Origin: Scortum barcoo | Taxonomy: Eukaryota; Chordata; Actinopteri; Centrarchiformes; Terapontidae | DNA length: 64,000 nt | Assembly: GCA_023238725.1 (NCBI GenBank) | Contig: CM041551.1 | Location: forward strand, 4,611,259-4,675,258 | Direction of reading: 5' to 3' | In this document: positions 24,935 through 36,765 of the stretch, one piece after another | How the letters are laid out: every line of letters starts with the position of its first letter | Numbering within the stretch: position 1 is the first letter of the stretch | Translations under genes and position numbers: made by a program | The notes under the pieces: model-generated | What the model was told of the DNA's origin: nothing | The model's database searches: none | The model's input: only the letters and a program-made list of their open reading frames with translations

Positions 24935-26204
24935 CTGTTAAAGAAGAAGAGAGAGACAGACAGGAGATGTGAGTGTGTGCTTCAGTATTGCGCGCTGCGG
25001 CCGTGCGCTCTGGACACCCAGATCTGTCTAAACGCGCCGTGGCTGATCCAATCAAGACAATGAAGGCATGGGTACACCCCTTTCCCCAAATTGTGACCAC
25101 TTTGCTTCTATAGGCTCAGGGTGGGGACTCGGAGAGGCTGATGATTGGCTTAATTACAAATAGCCGACCTATATGGGAAATGTCTCTATATGTAAGCGGA
25201 GCCGCGCACTGAGCCACAGAGCACCAGCGGTCCGTTAAGTGACATGACTCTCTCCCCTTCTTCCTCCCCCTCTCTCTCTCTCTCTTTTACTCACTCCCTC
25301 TTTTCTCCTCCCTCTCTCACAAAAAGGAGGGAGACGTTAATGGGAGATGTAGTAACACACCAGAACTCCCTCCAGGAACATCTCAGGACGTTTCATTTGG
25401 GATGTGCCAAATGCGATCTTTGGTGAGAAACGCGCTGCCACGAAACATGACTTTTCAGTCCGGATTATCAGGAATCCCCCGCATTTTCTCCAGCACGTCC
25501 TCTCCTCTCCTCCTCCTCTATCTGGGATTCATCATTTTACGTGACACACTGAACCACCTCATCACCAGAAGTTCCCCTTTGTGTCTTCCAGCCCATCTGT
25601 CCCTCAAACCCCTGATCTCCTGTGTTAAATGAAACCATATCTGTATTACAGTGCTTATTACAGGCCCATTTTTTTCTTTTCTTTTTTTTTTATTATTCAG
25701 GAGCTAAATAATAGAAAGTGTTTGTTGCCTGAGTCTTTGTGGATTTCTTTGACGCACCAGTAGCTGTACCCAGATGTTAAAGCCTGCCCCCACAACAGTG
25801 ACACCATTAAACTGACACTCTGAAATTTAGGTGAAATCAATTAAAGCGTAAATTATAGTAGCCTGGAGTCATTTACTGGCACACAATAAAAAAATAAAAA
25901 AAACAGGAGCGCGGAGCAGGTTTGTGTTCAGCAGGTCGGCACATACAGTCCTACATAAACACAACCCATGATAGAAACATGCGTTTTAATATGCATGTTG
26001 TAATGTGTGTGTTTTAAAAACCCATAAAAAAATTTAAAAAAAAAGGACTCCAAAACAGTGGTCACATCTGCCAAATTTGCAAACATGTACGCGGAGTCAA
26101 AATTGCGAAGCCTCTCTTATCATTTCAGTGCGCCTTAACGCAGCGTTGTGTGTTTTTTTCAGCCCTGTGCAGACACATGCCAAGTAAAAACAAGCCGCAT
26201 TCAC
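24935..26204 (-). other. nrp1: putative intron within the nrp1 5' untranslated region
   Basis: Candidate 1,270-bp intron: donor CGCAG|GTGAAT with GT at 26204-26203, acceptor TTTAACAG ending 24935 after a long pyrimidine tract. Both sites are good by eye and flank sequence of different character: GC-rich upstream, AT-rich between. No transcript evidence is available. If transcription starts near 25.1 kb, this interval would instead be promoter and upstream sequence. Confidence 0.35.
25080..25150 (-). promoter_or_regulatory. nrp1: candidate nrp1 core promoter (CCAAT and TATA-like)
   Basis: On the minus strand AAGCCAATCAT (CCAAT core at 25148-25144) is followed after about 30 bp by CCTATAGA (TATA-like, around 25113-25107), with a CCCCACCCT (KLF/Sp-type) box between them. 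That order and spacing fit a start site near 25080, about 570 bp before the ATG. The TATA-like element is weak, and a more distal CpG-rich promoter is an equal alternative. Confidence 0.3.
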
Positions 26205-26620
26205 CTGCGTCTTGAGGACCCGCAAACCCGCAGGCATCCAGCCCTCCTCTGTCCACCTCCAGCATGCGTGGAGCGGAGAGCGCGATCCGATGCTGCTCCC
26301 TCCGATTCTGTTAAAAAAATCTTCTCCTGAGCCCCCACAAAAGTGAGTCAAATGATTTTTTTTTCTTTAGTTTTTTTTTTTGCCCACACCCTCCCCAAAA
26401 CAACCCCCCCCCTTCTTCTTTTCTCGCAGCCGGGGGAGAACCACAGCTCGGTCCGGCTCGGTCCCGGGTCCCCACCGCGCAAAGACGCACAGCCGATGCC
26501 CGGAAAGTCACTCTCCCCTCCGCGTACGCACCAGTCTCCTCCCCGCTGATCTCTCCGGGTCTCTCTCTTTCATTCAGCGCTGTCACAAGTGGGCTCCGGC
26601 CGCTGTGAGAAGGGAAAAAA
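26205..26620 (-). other. nrp1: putative non-coding first exon of nrp1 in a GC-rich, CpG-containing block
   Basis: Read on the minus strand this block is GC-rich with many CpGs, holds GAGAGA-rich leader-like sequence and a few short upstream ATGs (for example ATGCTGGAGG near 26267), and ends in CGCAG|GTGAAT. This is the typical look of a vertebrate 5' exon under a CpG-type promoter. The outer end is arbitrary; open frames across it on both strands are compositional and match no known protein. Confidence 0.35.
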
Positions 26621-26740
26621 TAGACAGTCCCCCAAAAAAAATGTCAAAGGGATGGATAGGTTAATGTAGAGAAACAGAAAAGTCCTGCTTGATCTAGTTT
26701 AAGTTTTTTTTCCTCTCTCTGTCCGTCTCTCCGTGCGCCG

Positions 26741-26763
26741 CTCTCTCTCTCTCTCTCTCTCTC
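26741..26763. repeat. (CT)n microsatellite
   Basis: A perfect 23-bp CT run in the GC-rich region upstream of nrp1. Confidence 0.93.
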
Positions 26764-26935
26764 GGCTCCTCCGCTGATGCAAATGCGGAGGGTTTGAGTC
26801 CCTGCCAGCCCCACACGCCCCTTTACGAGGGATGAGTACGCGGGCGTGCGCGATTGTTTGCGTGCTCGTGTGTGCGTGTGCGTCGATGTGTGTGTGTGTG
26901 TCTTTGCAATCGAAATGCAGATTTCACCCAGCTGC

Positions 26936-26959
26936 CTCTCTCTCTCTCTCTCTCTCTCC
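26936..26959. repeat. (CT)n microsatellite
   Basis: A 24-bp CT run followed by CCTTCT repeats to about 26975. Confidence 0.9.
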
Positions 26960-29900
26960 TCCTTCTCCTTCTCCTTACCAGCCTGTAGCGTTTATTGGAC
27001 GCATCAGAAAAAGTCACATCAGACATAAAACGCACGAACCTGACGGCGCCTCGTCTGCGCTTTGTGAGCCATCTTGAATGAGATCCATTTTTTTTTATTC
27101 TAAATCACTCACAGAAAAATCTTTATTAGCTTTATCTGCCCTCATAAGGAACTGTGATAGTTTTTATTATATGTTTCATAAAGGTACATGTGTAACTCTC
27201 TAGGAGTATGATTATTGAAGTGATTCAGAAAGGGGGTGGGGTGGGGGGACCACCGTCCACTGTGGACCACCATCCACGCCTCAAGTTCCTATAGAATTAT
27301 CATAAGACCATCACAGAGGTTTTTCATATGAGCTGATGCCCTTTTTTTCTGGGAGCCTATAGGGGCCCAAGGGATTCACTGAGTGCACAGTGTTGTTTCC
27401 CTGAACAAAGAAGCTGTTCTGCCTTGGTGTATGGACAATCTGTCTGTCAGTCTGTCTGCCACACACTTCAGCCTATGCCATAAATACACAGGGACTCTTG
27501 AATGATAGCATATGTCATTTAGTCTCACTATCACTGACATTTGAGGGGTGAGAAGTGAAACACAAACCAGGAGTGTCCATCCACTGGCACACACAAAAAC
27601 AGACAAACAGATCAAATTAAAGTCCCTGTGTTTAATATTATTCATGATGAACATTTGTTGGACTTGGCACACATGAAGTATTCAACAGCAGAGGTCTTAG
27701 GGAACATCTGGAGATTTCAAAAACAGGACCAACCTTGAAAACTCTTTTGACTCTTTTTGGATCAGGGGCCCTCAAAGTTTTAATTATGAACAACCCTTTT
27801 AAATGAGTGCATTCACAAACCCTCATTTGAAGAATATTTATCCCAAGAAATGCCATAATAGTTTTTTTGTTTTTTTTGGGGTTTTTTGCTGCTAACTGGT
27901 TATACAACTCGACAGCTCCCTGGAACTTACAGTGGAGAGAGCAAAACTTCCTGTCAAAACATCCATTCACATTTTCTCCTATTGTGCAACTCCTCGGTAA
28001 GGGGAACAGAAAGTAAAACAGAATTCAGCACAGCTCTTCCCGTGGCTGATAGTTCCCCTCTCCGAGCATTGTCACCGGGCCTTAAGGGTTAAGCCAGGCA
28101 CACGCTGCATGACTTCTCTGCTGTTTTAGCTCAATTGACTGCAATAACTGGAGGTTTCCAGCTGCAGGTCTCTGTGGTTGGGAGCCGTCCGTCCTGTAGG
28201 GGGCATCAGAGCTGGTGAGCCGCTCAGACAGAGGCACCTACTGCTCCTCAGGCTCACCTTACTGTAACACCTCTGAGGCTGCACAGCTGGGCTTTCAAAC
28301 AATTGGGCTGATTAAAGGTTTTTGCAGACTCAGTCGCCATATTGAGTTAACACGTTAGGCAGACTTTGCATGCATCAGCATTAACAGCTATTTCTCATTC
28401 TTATTTGTGGCAGTGTTGAAATCAACTGTGTTTTGATGATACACAGTGATACAATTGTTCTAAGAAATAACGAGCAAATCATTGTGTTGCCCTGTGAGGT
28501 ACGCAAGCAGCCCTGTGTCAATTCCAGAGGTTGACATGCTTTATGCACAGTGTATTGAGATGTCCCCTTTTTGAAAAGTTTTTTTGTGGCACAAAAGAGC
28601 AAGATAAGCCTACAATCCCTGCACATTATTATTATTTTTTTTATTCCTAGAGAGAGAGGGAGAGGGAGACAGAAGATCGAGTGGCTTTATTCCCATCCCA
28701 GCCTTGGTAATTCTCTGTCTTGCTGATAACACAAATGTTAAAATGGTGCCGGGCATCTCTATCAAAGGCAGCACTAACTAGCCTTTCGTGTCTCCAGGAT
28801 AACACAGGAACAATGGCTTAGAGTCATTTCACAAGGGTGCCTGCCTGCGCCGTATCTAAAATGAGGGGGGGATTGTGGATGAACAATAAAAGAGCCATTT
28901 AAAGGATTTGCTTCTTCATATATATCCGCACTAATCTTTAGTACAGCCCTGATGAATAATTAGCTCTGATACAAAAGCAGACATTTTATGGCTCCTGGGA
29001 GCAGTAGACTTGATTTCATTAGCCTGGCCTGAGAGTGAGAGAACATGTACAGGTTCAAACCACTTGGCATATAGTCAGTGTGAACATTTTACCTTCACTG
29101 TTGATTGAAAAATCTGTCTTTGGAGTTATCTGGCAAGAACTGAGACATGATTGAACACTTTTTGTGCTCTTGTGGGTTAGAGGTTACACACAGGTTGACA
29201 CAATACAGGAAAAAAAATCTGAATATATGAATCTGTACAGGGCACAAGGGCTCAATGAATATTCTGATGAGTTAATCATATGTTATGTCTTTAACTGACA
29301 GATCTCTACACAACTGAACACCTACAGGAGCTTGTGCACCAACATGTTCAACAACCAGCAAAAAAACAGAGGAACAATGGTGTCACCAAACAGCTCCCAT
29401 AGCCACGGATACAATCGACAGTTGCTAACAGCTAGCTGAGGAAAGACACCTGGTCCAAACAAATGCATTTCCTTCTTGATATCTGGGCAGATAGAAGCCT
29501 ATTGAGACCCTTTTCAGGACCTTATTCCAGGGTTTACTTTCCTGTCCCAGACACATTTAACCAATGAGCAGAGAGAATGGTCTCAAGTCATTTTTAGTGA
29601 TGCATTTTGGTTCGCTTGATGTTCACTTGAAAACATAACTAAGGAGGAAATGCAACAAGTCTACCAACTAATCTGACTTGAACCATACATCATGCTATAA
29701 TTATGATTTTGCCCTAAAGCTATAGCTCCCATCATCACTAACTGATCACTATCCTAGTTACTCTTACAGGCCTGTAAAGTTCATAACAGCACCCATAGGA
29801 GTTTACTGGTGATGAGAATCAAACCAGCTAGCAGCCTCAAGAGAATCAGATGGGCCACCCATTCAGAGATTTTGTCCATTTTCCGATTGCAGCTGCACAG

Positions 29901-31034
29901 CAGGGCCTGATATTTTCAGCCCTACTGCCCCAAATGACTGGGTGCAGGATGCCAGTCGTGATGTCATATCATCCAACGTATGTTGTGCTGAGCTCAGTCA
30001 GACACCGGGCCTCGCTTGCTGCTGTCATATGGACCATTTAATCTCTTGGATTTATACACTAAAACCCCAACCTTTGATATGAGCTACACCATATCCATCT
30101 TGGCAGTGTTTCCTGTGTAAAAAGTCCTCTGACTGTCACAGAGTGCATCAGGGACATCTCTGCGGTGCGTACTCTGGACTTCAGCATGAGATGACAAATA
30201 TGGGTTTTCCTCCACTGGCAGGAATATTTAAATGCATGTTCCTGTTCCACTGCATTACAAAGTGGATTAGAGGTGCAGACCATGAACTTTTTAAAAGACC
30301 TTGTTACCTACTAATCATGCTGCGTTCCAGCCTCTCCTCCATGGCAGCCGCAGTGAAAGACAGCTACAGGCTGAAAGGTTACGGTGCATGTGAATAAGGG
30401 CTATATGGCTCTAACACTACAGAGCCTGCCGTACCTGTTTCACAATTTCTGCAGCTGTTGATAATTACTTGCCAAAGAATGTCTCACGCACTCTCGAACA
30501 GGCTTGCTGGTACCAGCGACACACCTTCGAGCTCTGTCAATGTGTTGTAATCGAGGCTTTTTCTTGCTTGCAGGAATGTGAAATGCACATGTGCGTGTTT
30601 GTGTGAGACGGGAGGTGGGGAGGCAACAAAAGAGAGAGGTGAACGGAGTTGAAAACAAAGCGGAGAGAGACAAAACAGAAGCCAGGGTGAGCTGGCTTAC
30701 ACTCACTTTCTGAGGCTCTGGGTGCAGACATGGGAAACAGAGGGAACCCTGAAAAATCCCTGCACCGCCAGCTCCTTGAAGGGCTGGGTGATGGTGTTTG
30801 GAGCAAGGGGGGACGGGCTCAGTCAGATCAAGGTCTGGAGTAATTGCTACAAAGGCAGCGTTTCTCCTCTGAGGCGTTTGGGCGAGGTGAAACCAAGTGT
30901 GAACGGAATTAGCAGAGGGCTGAATAAAGCGCTTCTGAAGTTTAGAGACATTATGGTAATAGAGAGAGAACAGCGAACCTGAAACATTTTCAGGGATATT
31001 CCTCATTCAAACGGAGGGGCAGGGGGAAACACAG

Positions 31035-31062
31035 AGGAAGAGGAGGAGGAGGAGGAGGAGGG
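31035..31062. repeat. (GGA)n tract
   Basis: A purine-only trinucleotide run of about 28 bp. Confidence 0.9.
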
Positions 31063-31351
31063 TGGGGTAGAGGTAACAGAACAAAAACATAAAGAAATGG
31101 CTTCATTAGAAATAGAAACATTTACAGTGACATTTAGTGAAGCGGGGATGTAGGAATAAATATGCATAATGTTGTCGGGAAGCATCGAGAGCTTCTCAGG
31201 GGCAGAAGGAGGGTGAGAGTGATGGCTCCTGAATTAATGATGAGGGAGCCTACTGTCTGTCTCTGGGTGTGCATGTGGGTCTGCATGAGTGTCTGCACAT
31301 GTGACAGCATTTAACTGCAAATGGGTGTGTGTGCGTGTGTGTGAACTTAGG

Positions 31352-31395
31352 ACACACACACACACACGCACACACATGCACACACACACACACAT
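31352..31395. repeat. (CA)n microsatellite, interrupted
   Basis: About 44 bp of CA with GCA/TGCA interruptions, preceded at 31326-31342 by GT-rich sequence, so the region could fold back on itself. Confidence 0.9.
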
Positions 31396-32676
31396 CCAAG
31401 TCACTCTTGCAGCACCCCAATTTCACATCATCACTGATGGAAATTACCCAATCCTCGATACCTAATCAAGCAAACATTTTTTGGAGACACACAGATTCGC
31501 GATTGTCTGTGATGCTTAATTACATTTCTGGAAAGCCAGGGAGCAAACCGCCTGGCAAATTCCAATTTTTGGTGGAGATATATATTTTTTCTTCTTTTCG
31601 GATGGGTTAATGCTCTATTCTCCACTTGTTTTTTTCGTCTCCAGTTCGGAGACTGAGATGATGAATATTGTGCTGCTCATCATCAAACGAACAGGGAGAA
31701 GCCCCAGAGATCAGGGCAAATGGAGGGGAGGGAGGGAGGTGTAGAGCGGGAGGGAGCTGTCAGGGAGAAATGCTATGTAGGTCAATGAAGAATTGCACTG
31801 GGATATTGCCTCCTCAGCTCACAGTCTGGGAAGCTGATTTGATTTCCGGTGAATCCATCCGACTTGAATTATGAGAGATTACCCTCCCTAAAATCACCTT
31901 GGTGACTGCTGTAGGAACCCTCTGCTCTCAGGGGGATCTATACATAGAGATCTATACAGTATATTGGCTAATATATATACTTAAAGCCAGACCAAGTTCT
32001 CCAAAGAAACCTGAGTCATACAGTTTCTATGCGGTGTGGAGGGAGCCATCCTTCACTTACACATGACTTAAACTCCTACTGTGTGTATAGCAAATCAAAA
32101 GTCTTTAAAACATGTCCTTTCTGTAGTATCTATGCAAGACAACTAATGTGTGTCAAGGTTAGAGAAAGACTGGTTCTGGATTTAAAAAAAAAAACATGTC
32201 TGTGATGGAACACAAACTCATGAATGTCTGATGGAGTGTGTGCCCAGCCTCAGCTCTACATCTCTTCTTGGCGATTCTCTGCATAAAGAACAGGCTACTT
32301 CCTGTAAATCATGAGGTGTGCAATAATTCAATACGAACATAACTCCTAAAGATATTGGGAAGGTCTTTTTGAATTTTGGGGAACCAAAACTCTTTGACAA
32401 GAAGAACAATGGTGAGTTCAAAGGGTAACTCTACGTGGGAGTCCACATTAAAAGTGAGTCATAGGTAGTGAGTAACTGTCTGCCTACTGTGAGAGCAGAA
32501 AGCTCATAGTGAAAGTGGGGGTCTTGATTAATCAATCAAGACACTGATCTCACACTATGAGAAATTACGCTTCACTACATGGCAGAAAAAATGGTAAAAA
32601 AAAACTCAGGGGGGTCCCATGGTGATTCACATCGCTTGCGTGTGTCTCACAGTCTGTGTGGATTGCTAACAGAACA

Positions 32677-32790
32677 GAGATAAGATAAGATAAGATAAGA
32701 TCCTTTATTGATCCCACGGTGGGGAAATTTCACTGTATGTAACTGTTTCTTTTTTATACATTGGAGGGAGATAATTGGGAGAACAGGTGG
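32677..32790 (-). repeat. 3' tail of a fish LINE/SINE-type element with (GATAA)n
   Basis: Four to five AGATA units lead into CCTTTATTGATCCCACGG and GTGGGGAAATTTCACTG. The motif TTTATTGATCCC...GGGGAAATTTC next to a pentamer run is a very common terminus of non-LTR-type repeats in ray-finned fish. The short tandem run at one end marks the 3' end, so the element reads on the minus strand. Only about 100 bp is recognisable. The class is inferred from memory of the motif. Confidence 0.5.
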
Positions 32791-33058
32791 ATGATGTCAT
32801 TCAACAAGGGCCTAAAATGTCCTCCCAGAGAAAGATAAAAAATACATAAAAAACAATGACTATGAGTAAACAGCAATTATCAGCTAAAATGTCACCCTTC
32901 TAATATTATGTATGAAAAAAACCCATGAATTATTCTTTTTGAATTGCTTTTATTCTCTCTCAATTAACAAGGTTGAAACCGAGCACTTTTTCAAAATTGC
33001 TTCACGAGTGAGCCCTGTAACTCATCAGGACTTTTTGTTGTAACTTTCACACTGTAAG

Positions 33059-33095
33059 AGTTTAATGGTGTCATTTAAAATGACACCATTAAACT
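33059..33095. repeat. 37-bp near-perfect palindrome (18-bp arms)
   Basis: AGTTTAATGGTGTCATTT at 33059-33076 is followed by one base and its exact reverse complement at 33078-33095. Similarity continues outward imperfectly (ACTGT on the left, ACAGT on the right). It could form a hairpin or cruciform. No coding or known RNA family is associated. Confidence 0.95.
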
Positions 33096-33099
33096 GCAC

Positions 33100-34805
33100 A
33101 GTCTTAACCCCAGAACTCTCCTTCTTTGTGAGCGATGAGGGTGGAGGTGGTGGAATTTATTCAGCCATTGTTCACATTTTTAAAGCTCTCACTTCAAGCT
33201 GTTTATGTGGTTTATGTTTCCCTGTGAAGTGCTGATCCATTACTGTCTGTGGAGGGATCAAGTGTTCTTGTCAGTTACCCTAACCTCACCCTAGTTGAAT
33301 CGGATGTTGTACCGCTTCTCACTTAGTGTTGATGGGCAGATTAGATGGATTTTTACATAAAAATCTACAGCAACTTCAAAGCTTTTATTGGAATTGATAA
33401 TAGCTATCATAATCTGAAGGCAAACTACCACCACTATTTCTTTGGTCAAATAAAAGGCACTGTTAGGTGAAATAAACCCCCCCCTGTCTGCCCTGCTTTG
33501 TTCAGTTAGTAATTGCCACAACAGGTGGTAAACCTAGCTGCCCCTCTGGCCCTCCAGCCTCACAGGGGGGGTTAAAGACACACTGAACAAGGTTAGAAAT
33601 GGAGCCTGACACAGCAGCACAGTAAGCACAAAGCCCAGTGTCCCAGTAATTAAGAAGAGGAAATCCCAACAATGGCAGCCTGGCCTGTGATGGTAAAGAT
33701 TATCTGAAACAGTGAGATGGGTTGCGGAGGAACATGAGACGCTGGCCTTTGTACATGAGTGTGTGTGTGCTGCTGGAGGGGTGGGAGGTGCCTTATCACT
33801 CTTGTCATGTGTGCTTGTGTGAGTGGACGTGGAGCACTCATAGGGTGCGAGTGCTGTCACGCTGATATAAATATTTTTCACTTGGCTATTTTAACATCTC
33901 GGTGTCTCTCTTTTGCATTTCTGCCTTTGTCACAAGGTCTGACTGCTGCCATGAAGCCGCAGCTGACGAAACATTTCATCATGTGACAGAACTTGTGATT
34001 TAGTTTTGGATTGTTTATAGAAGACGTGGATGTGTCAGACGACAGGATGTGACAGGATGAGGCTGATGTTTGATTCAGAGTTTGTACTAAGAAGACAGCT
34101 CATTTAAATCTATTTGTGTCGCAGAGAGGATGTGACACACACATGCTGGTATCCATGTTAAATGGCCCTCTCTTTCAAAGTTGAATGGGATTTTTTAATC
34201 AAACACAAAGGTACAAAATTTAATTGCCACAAAAATGTAATCGGAGTAAAGATTTACCTTTCACTACGACTGAAATTCCTCCAGCAGCAAACTGATGAAC
34301 ATTTCACATCACGTGCCGCTCAGGGATATATCAGCATCCTCAGGCCGTGCTTGGGAAAGACTTCTTGAAATTAATTTTTCTAAATGAATCTGGCTTTCAC
34401 CCTAAAAAGCTAATAGGCTCTCCAGTCTCCTCGGCACAGCTAAATGGGATTTTAAGGTGCAGCAATAGTGAGAGGGATATTGTTCAGTTATGGATAACGT
34501 TTCTTCCTTTGTGTCGGTTTGTAATTACATTTTTCAGAGACACTCACCTGTAGGCTGTGACATATTTTTGTCTTTAAAATGAGCATGATGTCTTTGTGGG
34601 CCAGTGGGTCCAGTGCCACCCAGCGAGGCACAATGAATCAGCCCAATGGCAGCCTAAATTAAACATATTTGTTGCCAGACTCAGTGATGAATGGTGCACC
34701 GGTCCCAGTACAGCGGTCTGACTCCATGTGCCAACACCGTACCAAAGCTGGCTTGAGAGCAGCTTTGGTACTTGGAGGTGATACCCTGTCTTAATCAGCC
34801 CTCTT
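33100..34805. other. intergenic, no gene recognised
   Basis: No coding similarity. The interval 34165-34550 is unique-looking, with repeated AATGGGATTTT motifs (about 34184 and 34442) and several TAAT cores. It might be a conserved element, but nothing confirms it. Confidence 0.6.
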
Positions 34806-34810
34806 CACAG

Positions 34811-35455
34811 TGGAAGAAGTACTATTCAGATAATTTACTTAAGTAAAAGTACCAAAATAATACTGTAAAACTACTCCACTACAAACAAAAGTCCATGACA
34901 AATAAGAAGAACAGAATTTGACAGTAAAATATACTTAAATTATAAAGGTAAAATAATACTAGTTCCTTCCCCGTGACTTATATACAGTGTATTCTCTCTG
35001 ACATTATTAGATTAATTAACACTGACGCATCAACATGTAAGTAGTTTTTTTTTCTGTTGTAGCAGGTGGATCTAGTTTGATGTACTTTATATACAGTTAA
35101 CTAATTTGGTCCAGTAGTTCCCAACAGGGGGGCTGGGCTGCTCGAAAGGACCACAAGTAAAATCAGGAAATGATTCATGGGAGAGGGAAGAAGAAAAAAC
35201 AAGCTTGTGATACAAAAATCTGTTTTTAGTTCAGAGTGGAAATGATTCTTTGCTGAAACTTTGAGCAGCTCACAGACATCTGAAATGTGACAACTACACA
35301 CTGCAACATATGCAAATTAGTAACTCATAACTATGGCTGTCAGACAAAGTGGAGTAAAACAGGCAATATGTTTGAAATCCAGTGGAGTAGAACTATAAAG
35401 TAAAATTAAATGAAAATACAGTCTTGAGTATAAATCTAAACTTATACTTGAAGCA
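34811..35455. repeat. probable hAT-type non-autonomous (MITE-like) element
   Basis: The left end, GTGGAAGAAGTACTATTCAG followed by TTTACTTAAGTAAAAGTACC and ACTACTCCACTAC, matches a sequence pattern widespread in percomorph genomes. The interior has the usual CCAGTAGTTCCCAAC and ATTCATGGGAGAGG blocks, and the right end has CAGTGGAGTAGAACTATAAAG. Divergence is considerable, so this is an old copy without coding capacity. Superfamily assignment is from memory of the pattern; exact limits and target duplications were not determined. Confidence 0.5.
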
Positions 35456-36336
35456 GGTCTGGCCATAAATATCTACAACGTAGGTGTGATTTATAGTTCA
35501 GCGTTAGATTTTACCTGTTGGTATCACCACGGCAACACTAGATGGATGTATTGAAAATGATCTGGCCGTACTGCCCTGTAATTACACTTCCCACAGTCAC
35601 TGCACTGTTTTTACATTCTTGCACTTAATTCATGTGATTCATGGTGTTTCATTGGTAGAGACCGTGACTGGTTACGGTGTGTAGAAGGCTTGCAACGGAC
35701 ATGCTAGATGTGTGTTGCTGAAAAGGAGAAGACAACTGAGCTATTTTTTTTGTCGACTTGCTTCATGCTTTACTCTCAACAATCTCAACAGAAACGTGTG
35801 AGAGAAAACACAACCAGCCCATGCTGACTTATCACAGCTCTTGTGGCTCCCATATGGTACTGCTGTAGATGCTTTTTTTTATTATTACAGACATTTAAGG
35901 TGTGTTCACTTTCATTTTACCTACAAATAAAGGAGTTTAGATAATCTGTTGTTCCTCGCCCCTTCTGAGTACTGCAGTTATGTTGCTTCCATATTCTAGC
36001 AATTTGATGAATACCATGTTATAATAACTGATTTAAACTATGAAAATAACACCCGAGTTATAACAAACCATAATTATCCTTTAAGGAGACTCCCCATCTT
36101 GACATCAGGCTCACATACACTCACATACAGTACACGTCACTGTACCTAAAGCTGCTGTGTGCAGTGCCTCGAAGCTACACTGCTCCTTCCTGCCAGCTCA
36201 CGGTGACCCCTGAAGTTCTCTCCCTCCTCTGTCAATATCTGGAGTTGTTATCCTGACTGCAAAGTGCCGCCATCACCGCAGGAACAAACTAACTCCATTT
36301 CACCATGTCAGAGTGCAGCCCTCAGAGAAACCAACC

Positions 36337-36765
36337 TGTCCACTGAGACAAATAGAGACGGACAGCGAGAGAAAGAGATGCAGCAGGACAGAGACTAAAA
36401 GGGGGAAGAGGCAGGCATAGACAAATAGTGGCAGGGCGAGAAAGAGAGAGGGCTAGAAATATTTGGAGTCGGGTGCAGCAAAAGGGACAGTGAGTGAGAA
36501 ATGTACACACATCAAGAGTGAGAAATGGAACTGTATGTAAAGAGAGAGACGGAGGGAGAGATTGTGCTCAGCAGACAACGGAGGAAAAGAAAGAGTGGGA
36601 GAGGGAGAGAGAAACAGAGAGATTTGGAGTTGAATGCAGGCAGAAAGAGAAGGAAAGAGAAATGGAGGTTGACAGGGATAGAGAAAAATGTAATTGGATG
36701 CAGACAGAGAAACAGAGCAGGGGAGTCAAGTTGAGAGAACGAGAAAGTGAACTGAGTATACGGTA
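36337..36765. repeat. purine-rich (GA)n-like low-complexity tract
   Basis: About 430 bp strongly biased to A and G on the plus strand, mostly GAGA/AGAAA units with few pyrimidines. It yields Arg/Glu/Lys-rich open frames in several registers at once, which is a sign of composition rather than coding. Long purine tracts can adopt triplex structures. Confidence 0.85.

Larger units (their letters stand above)
1..26620 (-). other. nrp1: nrp1 gene, 5' portion (neuropilin-1)
   Basis: Gene-level entry for the exons listed below. Neuropilin-1 is a single-pass cell-surface co-receptor for class 3 semaphorins and VEGF-A, acting with plexins and VEGFR2 in axon guidance and angiogenesis. Only the signal peptide and CUB a1 domain are encoded here; about 140 of the roughly 920 residues usual for the family. 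Neuropilin-1 rather than neuropilin-2 is indicated by FNPHFDLEDREC, KIAPSPVVSSG and FVSDYETHGAGFSIRYEIFK, which follow NRP1; NRP2 has a more divergent HFEIEKHDC and TSDYARQGAGFSLRYEIF pattern. Translation starts at 24511 and runs towards lower coordinates. The left limit is the window edge and the right limit is the inferred outermost 5' exon, so both ends are provisional. Teleosts carry nrp1a and nrp1b, and this fragment alone does not say which one it is. Confidence 0.93.
26621..27070 (-). promoter_or_regulatory. CpG-bearing region upstream of nrp1, candidate distal promoter
   Basis: This segment has clusters of CpG (for example around 26735 and 26826-26885), two (CT)n tracts at 26741-26763 and 26936-26959 (GAGA-type sequence on the minus strand), and a short (GT)n. 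CpG density drops sharply past about 27070, marking a natural boundary. A further possible donor, GCTG|GTAAGG with GT at 26978-26977, could end an even more upstream exon. Confidence 0.3.
27071..32660. other. intergenic, no gene recognised
   Basis: No open frame with recognisable protein similarity was found on either strand. A G-rich run at 27231-27249, a purine (GGA)n tract at 31035-31062 and a (CA)n cluster at 31352-31395 are the only simple repeats of note. Segments such as 28700-29030 are unique-looking, with ATTA-type motifs, and could be regulatory. The 188-codon frame at 30440-31006 (minus) has no family resemblance. Confidence 0.7.

Noticed and set aside
30440..31006. 188-codon open frame, minus strand
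   Set aside because: No similarity recognised; an overlapping 89-codon frame on the same strand and one on the plus strand suggest stop-poor composition rather than coding.
25799..33093. Shared 16-mer TGACACCATTAAACTG at 25799 and in the palindrome at 33080
   Set aside because: About one such chance match is expected among all pairs in 64 kb, and the flanks do not align.
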